6,163 bases of DNA from Candidatus Rokuibacteriota bacterium (GTDB taxonomy: Bacteria > JAUVQV01), in contig JAUWCW010000128.1 of NCBI GenBank assembly GCA_030609125.1, positions 1-6,163 of the forward strand, read 5' to 3'. Within the stretch, counting starts at the first letter, position 1; each line of letters opens with the position of its first letter. Below, piece after piece: positions 1 to 5,907 of the stretch. Made by a program: the position numbers and the translations under genes. Below the pieces are notes generated by a model. It did no database searches. It was not told where the DNA came from and was given only the letters and a program-made list of their open reading frames with translations.

Positions 1-258
1 AAGGCGGAGGAACTCGGTGTCTGCCCCGCTGCTACTGAAGCCCGGCTGGACAGCGTGCACGAAGGCAGGAATGCCGGCCGTGCCTGCTGGGTTGTGGCGG
101 GGACGCTCTGCAAGGGAGAGGTGCAGGGGACCTTCGCGAAGAAGTTCGAGGCCTGCGAGAAGTGCGAGTTCTACCTTCAGGTCAGGGAGGAAGAGTTCCC
201 CCAGTTTGTTTTCTCCAGCGTTCTGCTGAACAAGCTGAACGGAGAGGGGGAGGAGTAG
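1..258 (+). CDS. Two-CW domain-containing protein, 3' part (5' end outside the window)
   Basis: The frame is open from base 1 and ends at TAG 256-258, giving 85 visible residues. The visible part has the cysteine-rich layout of the small two-CW domain family: GVCPA (Cys8), GRACW (Cys29-Trp30), GTLC (Cys37), then VQGTFAKKF and a C-x2-C pair (Cys52, Cys55) followed by EFY and a VREEE segment. Family members usually begin with a first Cys-Trp motif, so roughly 15-25 residues should lie to the left of the window. A GTG at 55 could serve as an internal start, but it would remove the conserved GVCPA segment, so I treat the gene as truncated by the window edge. The cysteines suggest a metal- or cluster-binding fold or disulfides; the family's function is not established. 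The gene converges with the rhodanese/ferritin-like gene, leaving 25 nt between stop codons. Family assignment is by motif recognition from memory. Confidence 0.8.
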   Translation, partial: KAEELGVCPAATEARLDSVHEGRNAGRACWVVAGTLCKGEVQGTFAKKFEACEKCEFYLQVREEEFPQFVFSSVLLNKLNGEGEE

Positions 259-280
259 GCCCGGCGGACTGTGCCGGCCC
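258..280. terminator. Possible bidirectional hairpin between convergent genes
   Basis: Bases 258-265 can pair with 273-280 around a 7-nt loop (266-272). The inner five pairs are all G-C (261-265 with 273-277), followed by one C/C mismatch (260/278) and two more G-C pairs. It lies in the 25-nt gap between the converging stop codons, where a shared terminator would be expected. Neither side carries a T-run, so it does not fit the classical intrinsic terminator; it may only be a GC-rich hairpin. Confidence 0.3.
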
Positions 281-283
281 GGA

Positions 284-1111
284 TCAGACGCTCTCTTCGA
301 GCAGGGCCGCCAGCCGCCGGAGGTGGCCTTTCTCGTCCTCGATCAGCTCGTCGAGGATCTCCCTGACGGGGGTGAACTCGCTCCTGCCCGCGATCTTCAG
401 GTAGAAGTCGAGGGAGTTGGCCTCCATCTGCATGGAAAGATCCAGGAGCTCCAGGCGGGAGCCCCTCCGCGACCGGGCCCAGTCGAGCGCTTCGTCGATC
501 CTCACCGCCCCCTCCATGTACCCCTTCAGGCCTTCCTCGCCCGTGGGGGTCTCGCATCCGGTGTCGGGTATGACGACCCTGCAGGCCTCGATGAGTTTCC
601 TCTTGTGCCCCTCCTCCGCCTCGACGAGGGCGGCGAAGACCCCGGCGGCCTCGTCGCTCTGCAGCATTTCCCCCACACCCGCGTAGAAAAGCCGCGCCCC
701 CTCTTCCAGCGCCAGGGCGAGGGGGAGAATGTCCACGGCGTACCGCACCCCTTCCAGAAGCTCCAGGCCCCGGCTGTATTCTCCCGTGGCGACAATTCCG
801 TTCCAGGCGTCCATGCCGCCGTCGAGACTCCTGACGCCGTGAAAGCCCTGGCCGGCAAGAATGGAGGCCGCCGAACCGCTGCGCCTGCCTGACTTGCAGT
901 AGGTGACGAGGGGCTTTGTCCGGTCCAGTTCGTTGAGGCGGTCGGCGAGTCGGCTCAGGGGGATGTGGGTCGCACCGGGCAGGTGGCCCCCCTCGTACTC
1001 CCTGGGTTCACGGACGTCGAGGAGAGTGAAGTCGTCCCCCTTTTCTTTCTCCAGCTGCGCCTTCAGTTCGTCCACCGGGACAAGCGGGACTTTCCTGAAA
1101 ATGTTTAACAT
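284..1111 (-). CDS. Rhodanese-like domain fused to a rubrerythrin-type ferritin-like diiron domain
   Basis: This 275-residue protein has two domains. Residues about 8-112 form a single rhodanese domain: LLDVREPREYEGGHLPGA, then the active-site loop at Cys72 (YCKSGRRS), then the C-terminal LDGGMDAW motif. Residues about 120-272 form a four-helix ferritin-like domain. It has two E-x2-A/S-x2-FY helices (Glu136 with FY142-143; Glu230 with FY236-237) and two E-x2-H motifs (Glu166/His169 and Glu260/His263), the ligand set of a rubrerythrin-like diiron site. The rubredoxin-type iron domain of classical rubrerythrin is absent: the only cysteines are 72, 177 and 186. The family link suggests sulfur transfer or sulfane-sulfur handling combined with peroxide reduction or iron oxidation in the cytoplasm; the actual substrate is inferred. 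The ATG is supported by a strong Shine-Dalgarno site 9 nt upstream. No signal peptide is visible. It is the last gene of the minus-strand group. Confidence 0.88.
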   Translation of the reverse strand: MLNIFRKVPLVPVDELKAQLEKEKGDDFTLLDVREPREYEGGHLPGATHIPLSRLADRLNELDRTKPLVTYCKSGRRSGSAASILAGQGFHGVRSLDGGMDAWNGIVATGEYSRGLELLEGVRYAVDILPLALALEEGARLFYAGVGEMLQSDEAAGVFAALVEAEEGHKRKLIEACRVVIPDTGCETPTGEEGLKGYMEGAVRIDEALDWARSRRGSRLELLDLSMQMEANSLDFYLKIAGRSEFTPVREILDELIEDEKGHLRRLAALLEESV

Positions 1112-1120
1112 GGTCTCGCA

Positions 1121-1127
1121 CCTCCTT
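1121..1127 (-). promoter_or_regulatory. Strong ribosome binding site of the rhodanese/ferritin-like gene
   Basis: The minus strand reads AAGGAGG here, a near-perfect anti-16S complement, 9 nt before the ATG at 1111. It fixes the start. It also contrasts with the two upstream genes of the same strand, which have no recognisable site, so this gene is probably translated independently and more strongly. Confidence 0.8.
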
Positions 1128-1132
1128 CCCGG

Positions 1133-1168
1133 CTGTCACCCCGAGCTTTTCGCTCTGTCATCCTCGGA
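1133..1168. repeat. Short imperfect direct repeat in the 76-nt intergenic gap
   Basis: Two copies of a CTGTCAYCC-type word start at 1133 and 1155, 22 nt apart; the second copy differs at a few positions. Between them is a small hairpin (GAGC 1143-1146 with GCTC 1152-1155, loop of 5). The words resemble a TGTCATCCTGAGC-type dispersed intergenic element that I recall from many bacterial genomes, here possibly degenerate. I see no convincing promoter in the gap for the downstream rhodanese gene. Whether the element recurs elsewhere in this genome cannot be told from one window. Confidence 0.3.
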
Positions 1169-1187
1169 CATCACGTTCCCGGATTGT

Positions 1188-1982
1188 TCAGCGCCTCTTG
1201 TCCCCCAGGGGCATGAGCAGCATGTGGGGGAGCCGGAGCTTCGACGGGTCCCTGAAGTTGGCAAGCCCTATCGTCATGCCCGTGTGCCCCTTCACCGGCT
1301 GGTCCCGGTACGTGCCGAAAAACCGGTCCCAGACGGAGAGGTTGAACCCGTAGTTGCTGTTCGTTTCCCCGATGATGACCGAGTGGTGCACGCGGTGCAT
1401 GTCGGGTGTGACGATGACGGAGCGCAGCGGCTTGTCGATCCCGAGAGGCAGGGCGAAGTTGCTGTGGTTGAACATGGCTGTACCGTTGAGGATGATCTCA
1501 AAGGCGAGCACCGACCAGACAGGGGCTCCGAGAAGCGCCACGGCGGCCATCTTGACGAACATGGAGAGAATGATCTCCACCGGGTGAAAGCGGGCCCCCG
1601 TTGTGACGTCGATGTCCATGTCGGCGTGATGCATCATGTGCAGCTTCCAGAAGGGCCTGACGACGTGGAAGATCACGTGCTGCCAGTAGATGAGCATGTC
1701 GAGAAGGATGATGACCGCCACGCCCTCCAGGAAACCCGGGAAACCGGTCCAGTTGAAGAGGCCCCATCCCTTCGCGGAGGCCCACGCCGCTGCCCCCGTC
1801 GCTCCCGCGGGCGCGATGAGCCGGACGAGAAAAGAGTTGAGAAAGGTGACGGAGATATTGTTGAGCCACCGCATACCCTTGCCGGTCAGGAGCTTCCGGC
1901 GGGGAGCCTTGATCTCCAGCAGGGCCATGAGGGCGAAGATCCCGAAGTAGGAAACGAGACGGACAGCGAGTTCGCCTTTCAT
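1188..1982 (-). CDS. Sterol desaturase / fatty acid hydroxylase superfamily membrane protein
   Basis: This 264-residue integral-membrane protein carries the histidine clusters of the fatty acid hydroxylase superfamily (Pfam PF04116). They are H-x3-H at His102/His106 in a DMLIYWQHVIFH helix end, H-x2-HH at His115/118/119, RFHP (His133), FNHSN (His173), H-x2-HH at His196/199/200, and a closing NYGFNLSVWDRFFGTY segment. These histidines bind a diiron centre that, in characterised members, uses O2 to hydroxylate or desaturate a lipid; the substrate here is unknown. Hydrophobic stretches at about 8-24, 44-60, 86-101 and 144-166 are probable membrane segments. The chosen ATG is 2 nt past the stop of the upstream transporter (TGA CC ATG) and has no Shine-Dalgarno of its own, which suggests translational coupling. 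The frame stays open 92 codons further upstream, but that stretch lies inside the transporter gene, is rich in Arg and Pro, and is a shadow. Substrate assignment beyond the superfamily would be guesswork. Confidence 0.9.
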   Translation of the reverse strand: MKGELAVRLVSYFGIFALMALLEIKAPRRKLLTGKGMRWLNNISVTFLNSFLVRLIAPAGATGAAAWASAKGWGLFNWTGFPGFLEGVAVIILLDMLIYWQHVIFHVVRPFWKLHMMHHADMDIDVTTGARFHPVEIILSMFVKMAAVALLGAPVWSVLAFEIILNGTAMFNHSNFALPLGIDKPLRSVIVTPDMHRVHHSVIIGETNSNYGFNLSVWDRFFGTYRDQPVKGHTGMTIGLANFRDPSKLRLPHMLLMPLGDKRR

Positions 1983-1984
1983 GG

Positions 1985-2683
1985 TCAGCTTGCGGAGAAG
2001 GGGTTGTAGCTGATCCCGCGGTCGTAGTGGTCGATCCCCTCCCTCCGCTTCAGCCCGTTGACGAGCAGGTAAGTGAAGGGGGTGGCGGCGGCCTCGAAGA
2101 GCACCTTGAAGACGTAGTTGGAGACGATGATCGACAGCAGGAGGGAGGGGGGGAGGACCCCGGCGAAGGCGATGACGACGAAAAGGAGGGTGTCCACCCC
2201 CTCGCCGACAAGAGTGGAGCCGATAGTTCTCAGGAAGAGGTACTTTCCTTCGGTCCACACTTTCATCCGGGAGATGATGTAGGAGTTGGAGAACTCCCCC
2301 ATCCAGAAGGCGACGAGGCTGCCGGCGACGATTCTCGGAGTCAGCCCCAGGATGGCGTCGTAGGACTCCTGGTGCGCCCAGCCCTCGGCCGCCGGGAGTC
2401 GGCCTACCACTGTCAGCACCAGGGCCATGAGGGCGGTGGCGAAGAAGCCCGCCCAGATCACCCGCCTCGCCCGTCGGTACCCGTAGACCTCTGTCAGGAC
2501 GTCGCCGAAGATGTAGCTGACGGGAAAGAGGATCGTCCCCCCGTCGAAAGTGAACGGGCCGAGAACCAGGATCTTGGAAGAGGCGATGTTGGAAATGAGA
2601 AGAACGGCGACGAAGGCGGCCAGAAGGAAATCATAGTACTGGCGGCCCTCACTGTCCCCGTTGCCATGTGCTCTCCTGCTCAT
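1985..2683 (-). CDS. yhhQ: Queuosine precursor transporter, YhhQ (VUT) family
   Basis: This 232-residue inner-membrane protein is close in length to E. coli YhhQ. Family hallmarks appear in order: ISNIASSKI (30-38), FDGGTILFP (46-54), the signature SYIFGDVLTEVYGY (56-69), IWAGF (76-80), SNSYIISRMK (132-141), LRTIGSTLVGEGVDTLLF (151-168), and a DHYDRGISYNPF tail (218-229). About six membrane helices are visible. Characterised members import 7-cyano- or 7-aminomethyl-7-deazaguanine (preQ0/preQ1) for tRNA queuosine synthesis. The ATG at 2683 is the only usable start before the first conserved segment. It has no Shine-Dalgarno and lies 8 nt after a perfect TATAAT, so a nearly leaderless mRNA is possible. 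There is no room for a preQ1 riboswitch in such a leader. It is the first gene of the minus-strand group, and the sterol desaturase family gene follows after 2 nt. Confidence 0.92.
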   Translation of the reverse strand: MSRRAHGNGDSEGRQYYDFLLAAFVAVLLISNIASSKILVLGPFTFDGGTILFPVSYIFGDVLTEVYGYRRARRVIWAGFFATALMALVLTVVGRLPAAEGWAHQESYDAILGLTPRIVAGSLVAFWMGEFSNSYIISRMKVWTEGKYLFLRTIGSTLVGEGVDTLLFVVIAFAGVLPPSLLLSIIVSNYVFKVLFEAAATPFTYLLVNGLKRREGIDHYDRGISYNPFSAS

Positions 2684-2720
2684 GGAACGCGATTATACCG
2701 TATTCCCCGGCGCTTCTTGA
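2684..2720 (-). promoter_or_regulatory. Candidate promoter for the yhhQ-led operon
   Basis: The minus strand has a perfect -10 hexamer TATAAT (plus-strand 2697 to 2692) with a poor -35 at 17-nt spacing (TCAAGA, 2720-2715, three of six matches). A start about 7 nt past the -10 would leave a leader of only about 2 nt before the ATG at 2683. The perfect -10 in GC-rich sequence is the main support; the weak -35 suggests activation or an alternative element. Confidence 0.45.
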
Positions 2721-2745
2721 CAGTCTCATGCTCAGGGGGTAGAAA
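2717..2745 (+). promoter_or_regulatory. Candidate promoter for the MlaC-like/RND operon
   Basis: The plus strand has a perfect TTGACA (2717-2722), a 17-nt spacer and TAGAAA (2740-2745, four of six matches to TATAAT). The expected transcript start falls at about 2752, the A of the MlaC-like gene's ATG, so this promoter would give a leaderless mRNA. That conflicts with the Shine-Dalgarno-like AGGGGG at 2734-2739, so either the promoter or the binding site may be fortuitous. It overlaps the -35 zone of the opposing promoter. Confidence 0.4.
2734..2739 (+). promoter_or_regulatory. Possible ribosome binding site of the MlaC-like gene
   Basis: AGGGGG matches AGGAGG at five of six bases but lies 12 nt before the ATG at 2752, longer than usual. 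It supports that ATG over the alternative ATG at 2788, which has no purine-rich site ahead of it. It is usable only if transcription starts upstream of 2734. Confidence 0.4.
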
Positions 2746-2751
2746 GATTTC

Positions 2752-3387
2752 ATGGAAGCCGCCGTCCGTCCCCTGTTCCGTAAACTGATGGTGTGCGGGC
2801 TCTTTGTCGGCGTGCTGATTCCCGCTCCCTGCCGCGCAGGCCTGTCCGCCGCCTCCCAGTCGCCGCTGCAGGTCGTGCGCAACTCCAACCAGTCGATTCT
2901 CGACATCTACGCCGAACGGGAAACAATCAACCAGGCGGCGGAGGACGAGATCTTCCGCATCATCGATGAGGTCACCGACTTCGAAGCCATTGCGGAGGCG
3001 GTGGCGGAACGATTCTGCGGAAAGCTTACGGCGGAGCAGTGCCGGGAGTTCAAGGACGTCTTCATCGAGCTCCTGCAGGTATCTTCCGTCAGGAAGCTCG
3101 GCCGCTACCGCGCCGACAGCTTCGACTATCTCGGTGAGAGCAGGGACGAAGGGCAGGCCGTGGTCGACACCGTGGCCCACTTCGAAGAAGAGCAGCTCAG
3201 CCTCGTCTACCACCTGGCCCTCGATGAGGGGAAGTGGCGAATCGTCAACTACGTCGTCGATGACGTGGACACCATCCGCAACTACCGCAAACAGTTCAAG
3301 AGACTCTTTGCGAAGAAGAATTACGAAGAGGTCGTTCAGCGCCTGAGAGACAGGATCGCCTCCTATGAGCAGGAAGCCGCGCAGTAG
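2752..3387 (+). CDS. MlaC/Ttg2D-family periplasmic lipid-binding protein (HpnM-like)
   Basis: This 211-residue protein starts with a Sec signal peptide: basic residues (Arg6, Arg10, Lys11), a hydrophobic core at about 12-24, and a likely cleavage after Ala29 (PAPCRA). No lipobox is present around Cys27, so it is probably soluble in the periplasm. The mature part matches the MlaC family (Pfam PF05494), with the helical segment DFEAIAEAVAERFCGKLT (76-93), a FKDVFIELL helix (100-108), and the diagnostic end: YHLALDEGKWRIVNYVVDDV (153-172), then NYRKQFKRLF (177-186) and an EEVVQRLRDRI helix. Family members carry phospholipids across the periplasm; the HpnM branch is associated with hopanoid transport. 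A 20-nt gap separates it from the RND transporter, so the two are very likely one operon. That pairing, with no MlaE, MlaF or MlaD in view, favours an HpnM-like role over a classical Mla ABC system. Cys88 and Cys97 could form a disulfide; this is speculation. Confidence 0.85.
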   Translation: MEAAVRPLFRKLMVCGLFVGVLIPAPCRAGLSAASQSPLQVVRNSNQSILDIYAERETINQAAEDEIFRIIDEVTDFEAIAEAVAERFCGKLTAEQCREFKDVFIELLQVSSVRKLGRYRADSFDYLGESRDEGQAVVDTVAHFEEEQLSLVYHLALDEGKWRIVNYVVDDVDTIRNYRKQFKRLFAKKNYEEVVQRLRDRIASYEQEAAQ

Positions 3388-3392
3388 CCGCC

Positions 3393-3399
3393 GGTGAGG
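3393..3399 (+). promoter_or_regulatory. Ribosome binding site of the RND transporter gene
   Basis: GGTGAGG lies 8 nt before the ATG at 3408, inside the 20-nt gap after the MlaC-like stop codon. It supports this start and co-transcription without a separate promoter. Confidence 0.65.
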
Positions 3400-3407
3400 T
3401 CCTTGCC

Positions 3408-5801
3408 ATGCACCGATTTTACACCGTCCTCGTAAACACCCTCTGCCGCAGCGCCGTTCGGTATCCCTGGCTCTGGTTCCTGGCCGTTCTGCTTCTCTGC
3501 GTCCCCGCCGTCTGGCAGGTCAGCGGAATCGGAATCGACACGGACCTCATCCGCCTTCTGCCCCGCACGAGCCGGGCGTCGTTGCTGACGCAGCAGCTGG
3601 AGGACGTCGTCAGCGACGGGGGGTACTTCACGGTCATGCTCGAGAGCGACGACCGGGAACGGCTCCTCGAGGCGGTCCGGTACGCGGAGACGAAGATAGC
3701 CGCCCTCGACGGGGTGGAGTCGGTGCAGTACCGCTGGCCCGTGGAGTTCATCGAAACCTACCGCTACCTGCTCATCCCCGACGATTATCTGGACCGCATC
3801 TATGAGGAGGTCATCGGCTGGGAAACGGAGGTGAATCCCTTCGTGGACGATCTCTCCGCCGGCACGGAGGAGGCGGAGGAGACCTGGGGCGACCGGGAGG
3901 ACAGGGAGGACCTGAAGCTGGCGATGCAGCGGTACCTGGACCTGCACGAATACCACGAGAGCGATGACGGCCGGGTCATCGGCATGTTCATCAGGACCTA
4001 CAAGGGCGTCACGAGCCTCGGCGCCGTCCGCAGCCTTTACGGGGAGCTGGAGAGGATCGCCGCGGACATCACCGATGAGTACGGCGTCTGGTCCGGCGTC
4101 TCCGGATCACACCGGAACAAGCTCGATGAGTACGGGCTCATCGTCTCCGACCTGAACCGCTCCGGGACGGTGGCGGCTGCCCTGATCGTCATCCTCCTGC
4201 TCGTCAGCTTCCGGTCCGTGCCGGTGGTGGCCGTCGTCCTCTATCCCCTGTGCGTCGGGCTTCTCTGGGCGTTTTCCCTTGTCCCCGCCACGGTGGGGGA
4301 CCTGAACCTCATCACCGCCTTTCTGCTGGTGATCATGTTCGGCATGGGGGTGGACTACTCCATCCACCTTCTCAAGCGGTTCCAGGTGGAGATCTCACGG
4401 CTGGGGCTCGAGGAGGCGCTGCGGGAGACGTACCTCTCCACCGGATCCTCGGTCGTCGTCTCCGCCCTGACCACCGCCCTTGCCCTGAGCATCCTCGCGG
4501 TCTCGGACTTCAGGGGTTTTTCCGAGTTCGGCATCGTCGGCGCTCTCTCCATCGTCATGATGCTGCTGTCGATGTTCATTTCCCTCCCGGCGGCGCTCGT
4601 GGCGGGACACCGCGCCGGGCTGATCCGCCACTCCACGGGCAGGGGGTTCCCCGTCCTTCTCCCCCGAACCTGGCTCACACTGCTTCTGGCGGGATGCACC
4701 GTCGTCGCCGCCGTCTCCCTCGTGCGGAACCTCGCCTTCGACTACAACTTCCGCAACCTCCAGTTCGACAAGGGAAAAATTGCGGGGCTAAAGGAGGTAA
4801 AGAAACGCCAGCGGCTCGTCTACTCCGCTTCCATCTCGCCCGGGGCGATCTACCTTGCCGACGATCTCGACGCTGTGGAGAGGCTCGCCAGGGCCCTGAG
4901 GAAAGCGGCGGCGGAGCCGGGCTCCATACTCGGCAGAGTGAGGAGCCTGCGCGATTATGCGCCTTCTCCCCGGGATCTCGAGGAGCGAAGAATCCTGCTG
5001 GAGGACATCAAGGACGTGCTGAGGGGGAAGTGGACAGCGCGAATCGAGGATCCGGAGAGGCGAAAGCTGGTGGACGATTTCCGACGGTGGGAAGTGCCGC
5101 CGCGGGCGCCGGAGCCCTCTGAGCTGCCGGAAAGCATGAAGAGGGCGTATCAGTCGAAGGACGGATCCGGGAAGTACCTCGTTTCCGTTCACCCCGCGGC
5201 GGACCGCAAGAACGGCCTGAACGCCATGGCCTTCGCCCGGGAGCTCTACGACCTCGAGGACCCCGGCGGAGTCACAGGTCCCATCGGCGAAACGGTGGTT
5301 TTTGCCGAGATCATATGGATTGTCACCGGCGAGGGGCTCTGGCTCACTCTCCTGACCTTCGGCGGCGTGTTTCTCATCGTTCTCGCCTACCGCCGGTCCC
5401 TGAGGGACACTCTCTGGATCCTCCTCCCCCTCGCCGGCGGGGTCGTTCTGGCCCTCGGGGCGCTGGCGGCGGCGGGGCTGAAGCTCAACTTTTTCAACGT
5501 CGTGGTGATCCCGGCCCTCATCGGCATGGGGGTGGACGGCGGCGTCCACTACTACCGGAGGTGGCGCGAGCTGGGAGGGGATGTGCCCGAAACCCAGCGG
5601 GAGCTCTTCGATCCCCTGTCGATCGCCAACTGGACGACCATGATAGGGTACTCGGGAATGGTATTCGCCAACCACCCGGGGATCCGCTCCATCGGTATCT
5701 TCGCCTGCGTGGGGATCCTCTTCATCTGGCTGACCACACTCTTTCTCCTCCCCGGGATGCTGACTCTGGCCGCCCGGGAGAGATCCCGCCCCGAAAGCTG
5801 A
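3408..5801 (+). CDS. RND-superfamily (MMPL/HpnN-like) lipid exporter
   Basis: This 797-residue inner-membrane protein has the duplicated RND architecture. TM1 lies at about 20-37, followed by the IDTDLIRLLP motif (43-52) typical of HpnN/MMPL-type exporters and a periplasmic domain to about 250. TM2-TM6 lie at about 253-398, with the helix motif FGMGVDYSIHL (Asp316). TM7 is at about 420-440, the second periplasmic domain runs to about 636, and TM8-TM12 lie at about 640-785 with the repeated motif IGMGVDGGVHYY (Asp710). The paired GMGVD motifs in the fourth helix of each half are the expected proton-relay sites. The family (COG1033, including hopanoid transporter HpnN) exports hydrophobic lipids by proton motive force; HpnN homologues tend to be somewhat longer, about 850-900 residues. 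An acidic stretch at 153-169 lies in the first periplasmic domain. The MlaC-like protein just upstream is the natural periplasmic partner. The lipid carried is not shown by the sequence. All segments are intact. Confidence 0.88.
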   Translation: MHRFYTVLVNTLCRSAVRYPWLWFLAVLLLCVPAVWQVSGIGIDTDLIRLLPRTSRASLLTQQLEDVVSDGGYFTVMLESDDRERLLEAVRYAETKIAALDGVESVQYRWPVEFIETYRYLLIPDDYLDRIYEEVIGWETEVNPFVDDLSAGTEEAEETWGDREDREDLKLAMQRYLDLHEYHESDDGRVIGMFIRTYKGVTSLGAVRSLYGELERIAADITDEYGVWSGVSGSHRNKLDEYGLIVSDLNRSGTVAAALIVILLLVSFRSVPVVAVVLYPLCVGLLWAFSLVPATVGDLNLITAFLLVIMFGMGVDYSIHLLKRFQVEISRLGLEEALRETYLSTGSSVVVSALTTALALSILAVSDFRGFSEFGIVGALSIVMMLLSMFISLPAALVAGHRAGLIRHSTGRGFPVLLPRTWLTLLLAGCTVVAAVSLVRNLAFDYNFRNLQFDKGKIAGLKEVKKRQRLVYSASISPGAIYLADDLDAVERLARALRKAAAEPGSILGRVRSLRDYAPSPRDLEERRILLEDIKDVLRGKWTARIEDPERRKLVDDFRRWEVPPRAPEPSELPESMKRAYQSKDGSGKYLVSVHPAADRKNGLNAMAFARELYDLEDPGGVTGPIGETVVFAEIIWIVTGEGLWLTLLTFGGVFLIVLAYRRSLRDTLWILLPLAGGVVLALGALAAAGLKLNFFNVVVIPALIGMGVDGGVHYYRRWRELGGDVPETQRELFDPLSIANWTTMIGYSGMVFANHPGIRSIGIFACVGILFIWLTTLFLLPGMLTLAARERSRPES

Positions 5802-5824
5802 GGGACAGGCTCCGCCCATACACC

Positions 5825-5851
5825 TTTCAGGGACTCCATCTTTCCCTGGAA
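5825..5851 (+). terminator. Hairpin after the RND transporter gene
   Basis: Bases 5825-5833 can pair with 5843-5851 (nine pairs, one of them T-G) around a 9-nt loop, 23 nt past the stop codon. No T-run follows on either strand, so it is at best a non-canonical terminator or an mRNA-stabilising hairpin at the operon end. Confidence 0.3.
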
Positions 5852-5907
5852 CAAAACCTTCCCGCTGTTGTCATCTGTACTGGAAGCTGAATGACGGCAT
5901 ATTTCGA

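Noticed and set aside
903-2009. Open frame of 368 codons on the plus strand, antisense to the rhodanese and desaturase genes
   Set aside because: Low-complexity Asp/Glu/His/Val/Arg-rich translation typical of the antisense of GC-rich coding sequence; it spans two real genes and their intergenic gap.
1983-2258. 92-codon upstream extension of the sterol desaturase frame
   Set aside because: It lies wholly within the YhhQ gene in another frame, its translation is rich in Arg, Pro and Gly with no family similarity, and homologues begin near the MKGELAV methionine.
2684-2751. preQ1 riboswitch upstream of the queuosine-precursor transporter
   Set aside because: The space between the divergent genes is 68 bp, the best promoter leaves almost no leader, and I see no preQ1 aptamer-like hairpin with an A-rich tail.
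2027-2788. Open frame of 253 codons on the plus strand opposite yhhQ
   Set aside because: Gly/Glu/Asp-rich shadow of the transporter gene, with no recognisable motif; it also crosses the divergent promoter region.
4788-5819. Open frame of 343 codons on the minus strand opposite the RND gene
   Set aside because: Pro/Gly/Glu/His-rich antisense shadow of a clearly conserved transporter; nothing in it resembles a protein family.
5315-5890. Open frame of 191 codons on the plus strand overlapping the RND 3' end and the spacer
   Set aside because: Arg/Pro/Gly/His-rich frame-shifted reading of the RND gene's last membrane helices; it ends before the glycine-zipper core and is in a different frame from it.
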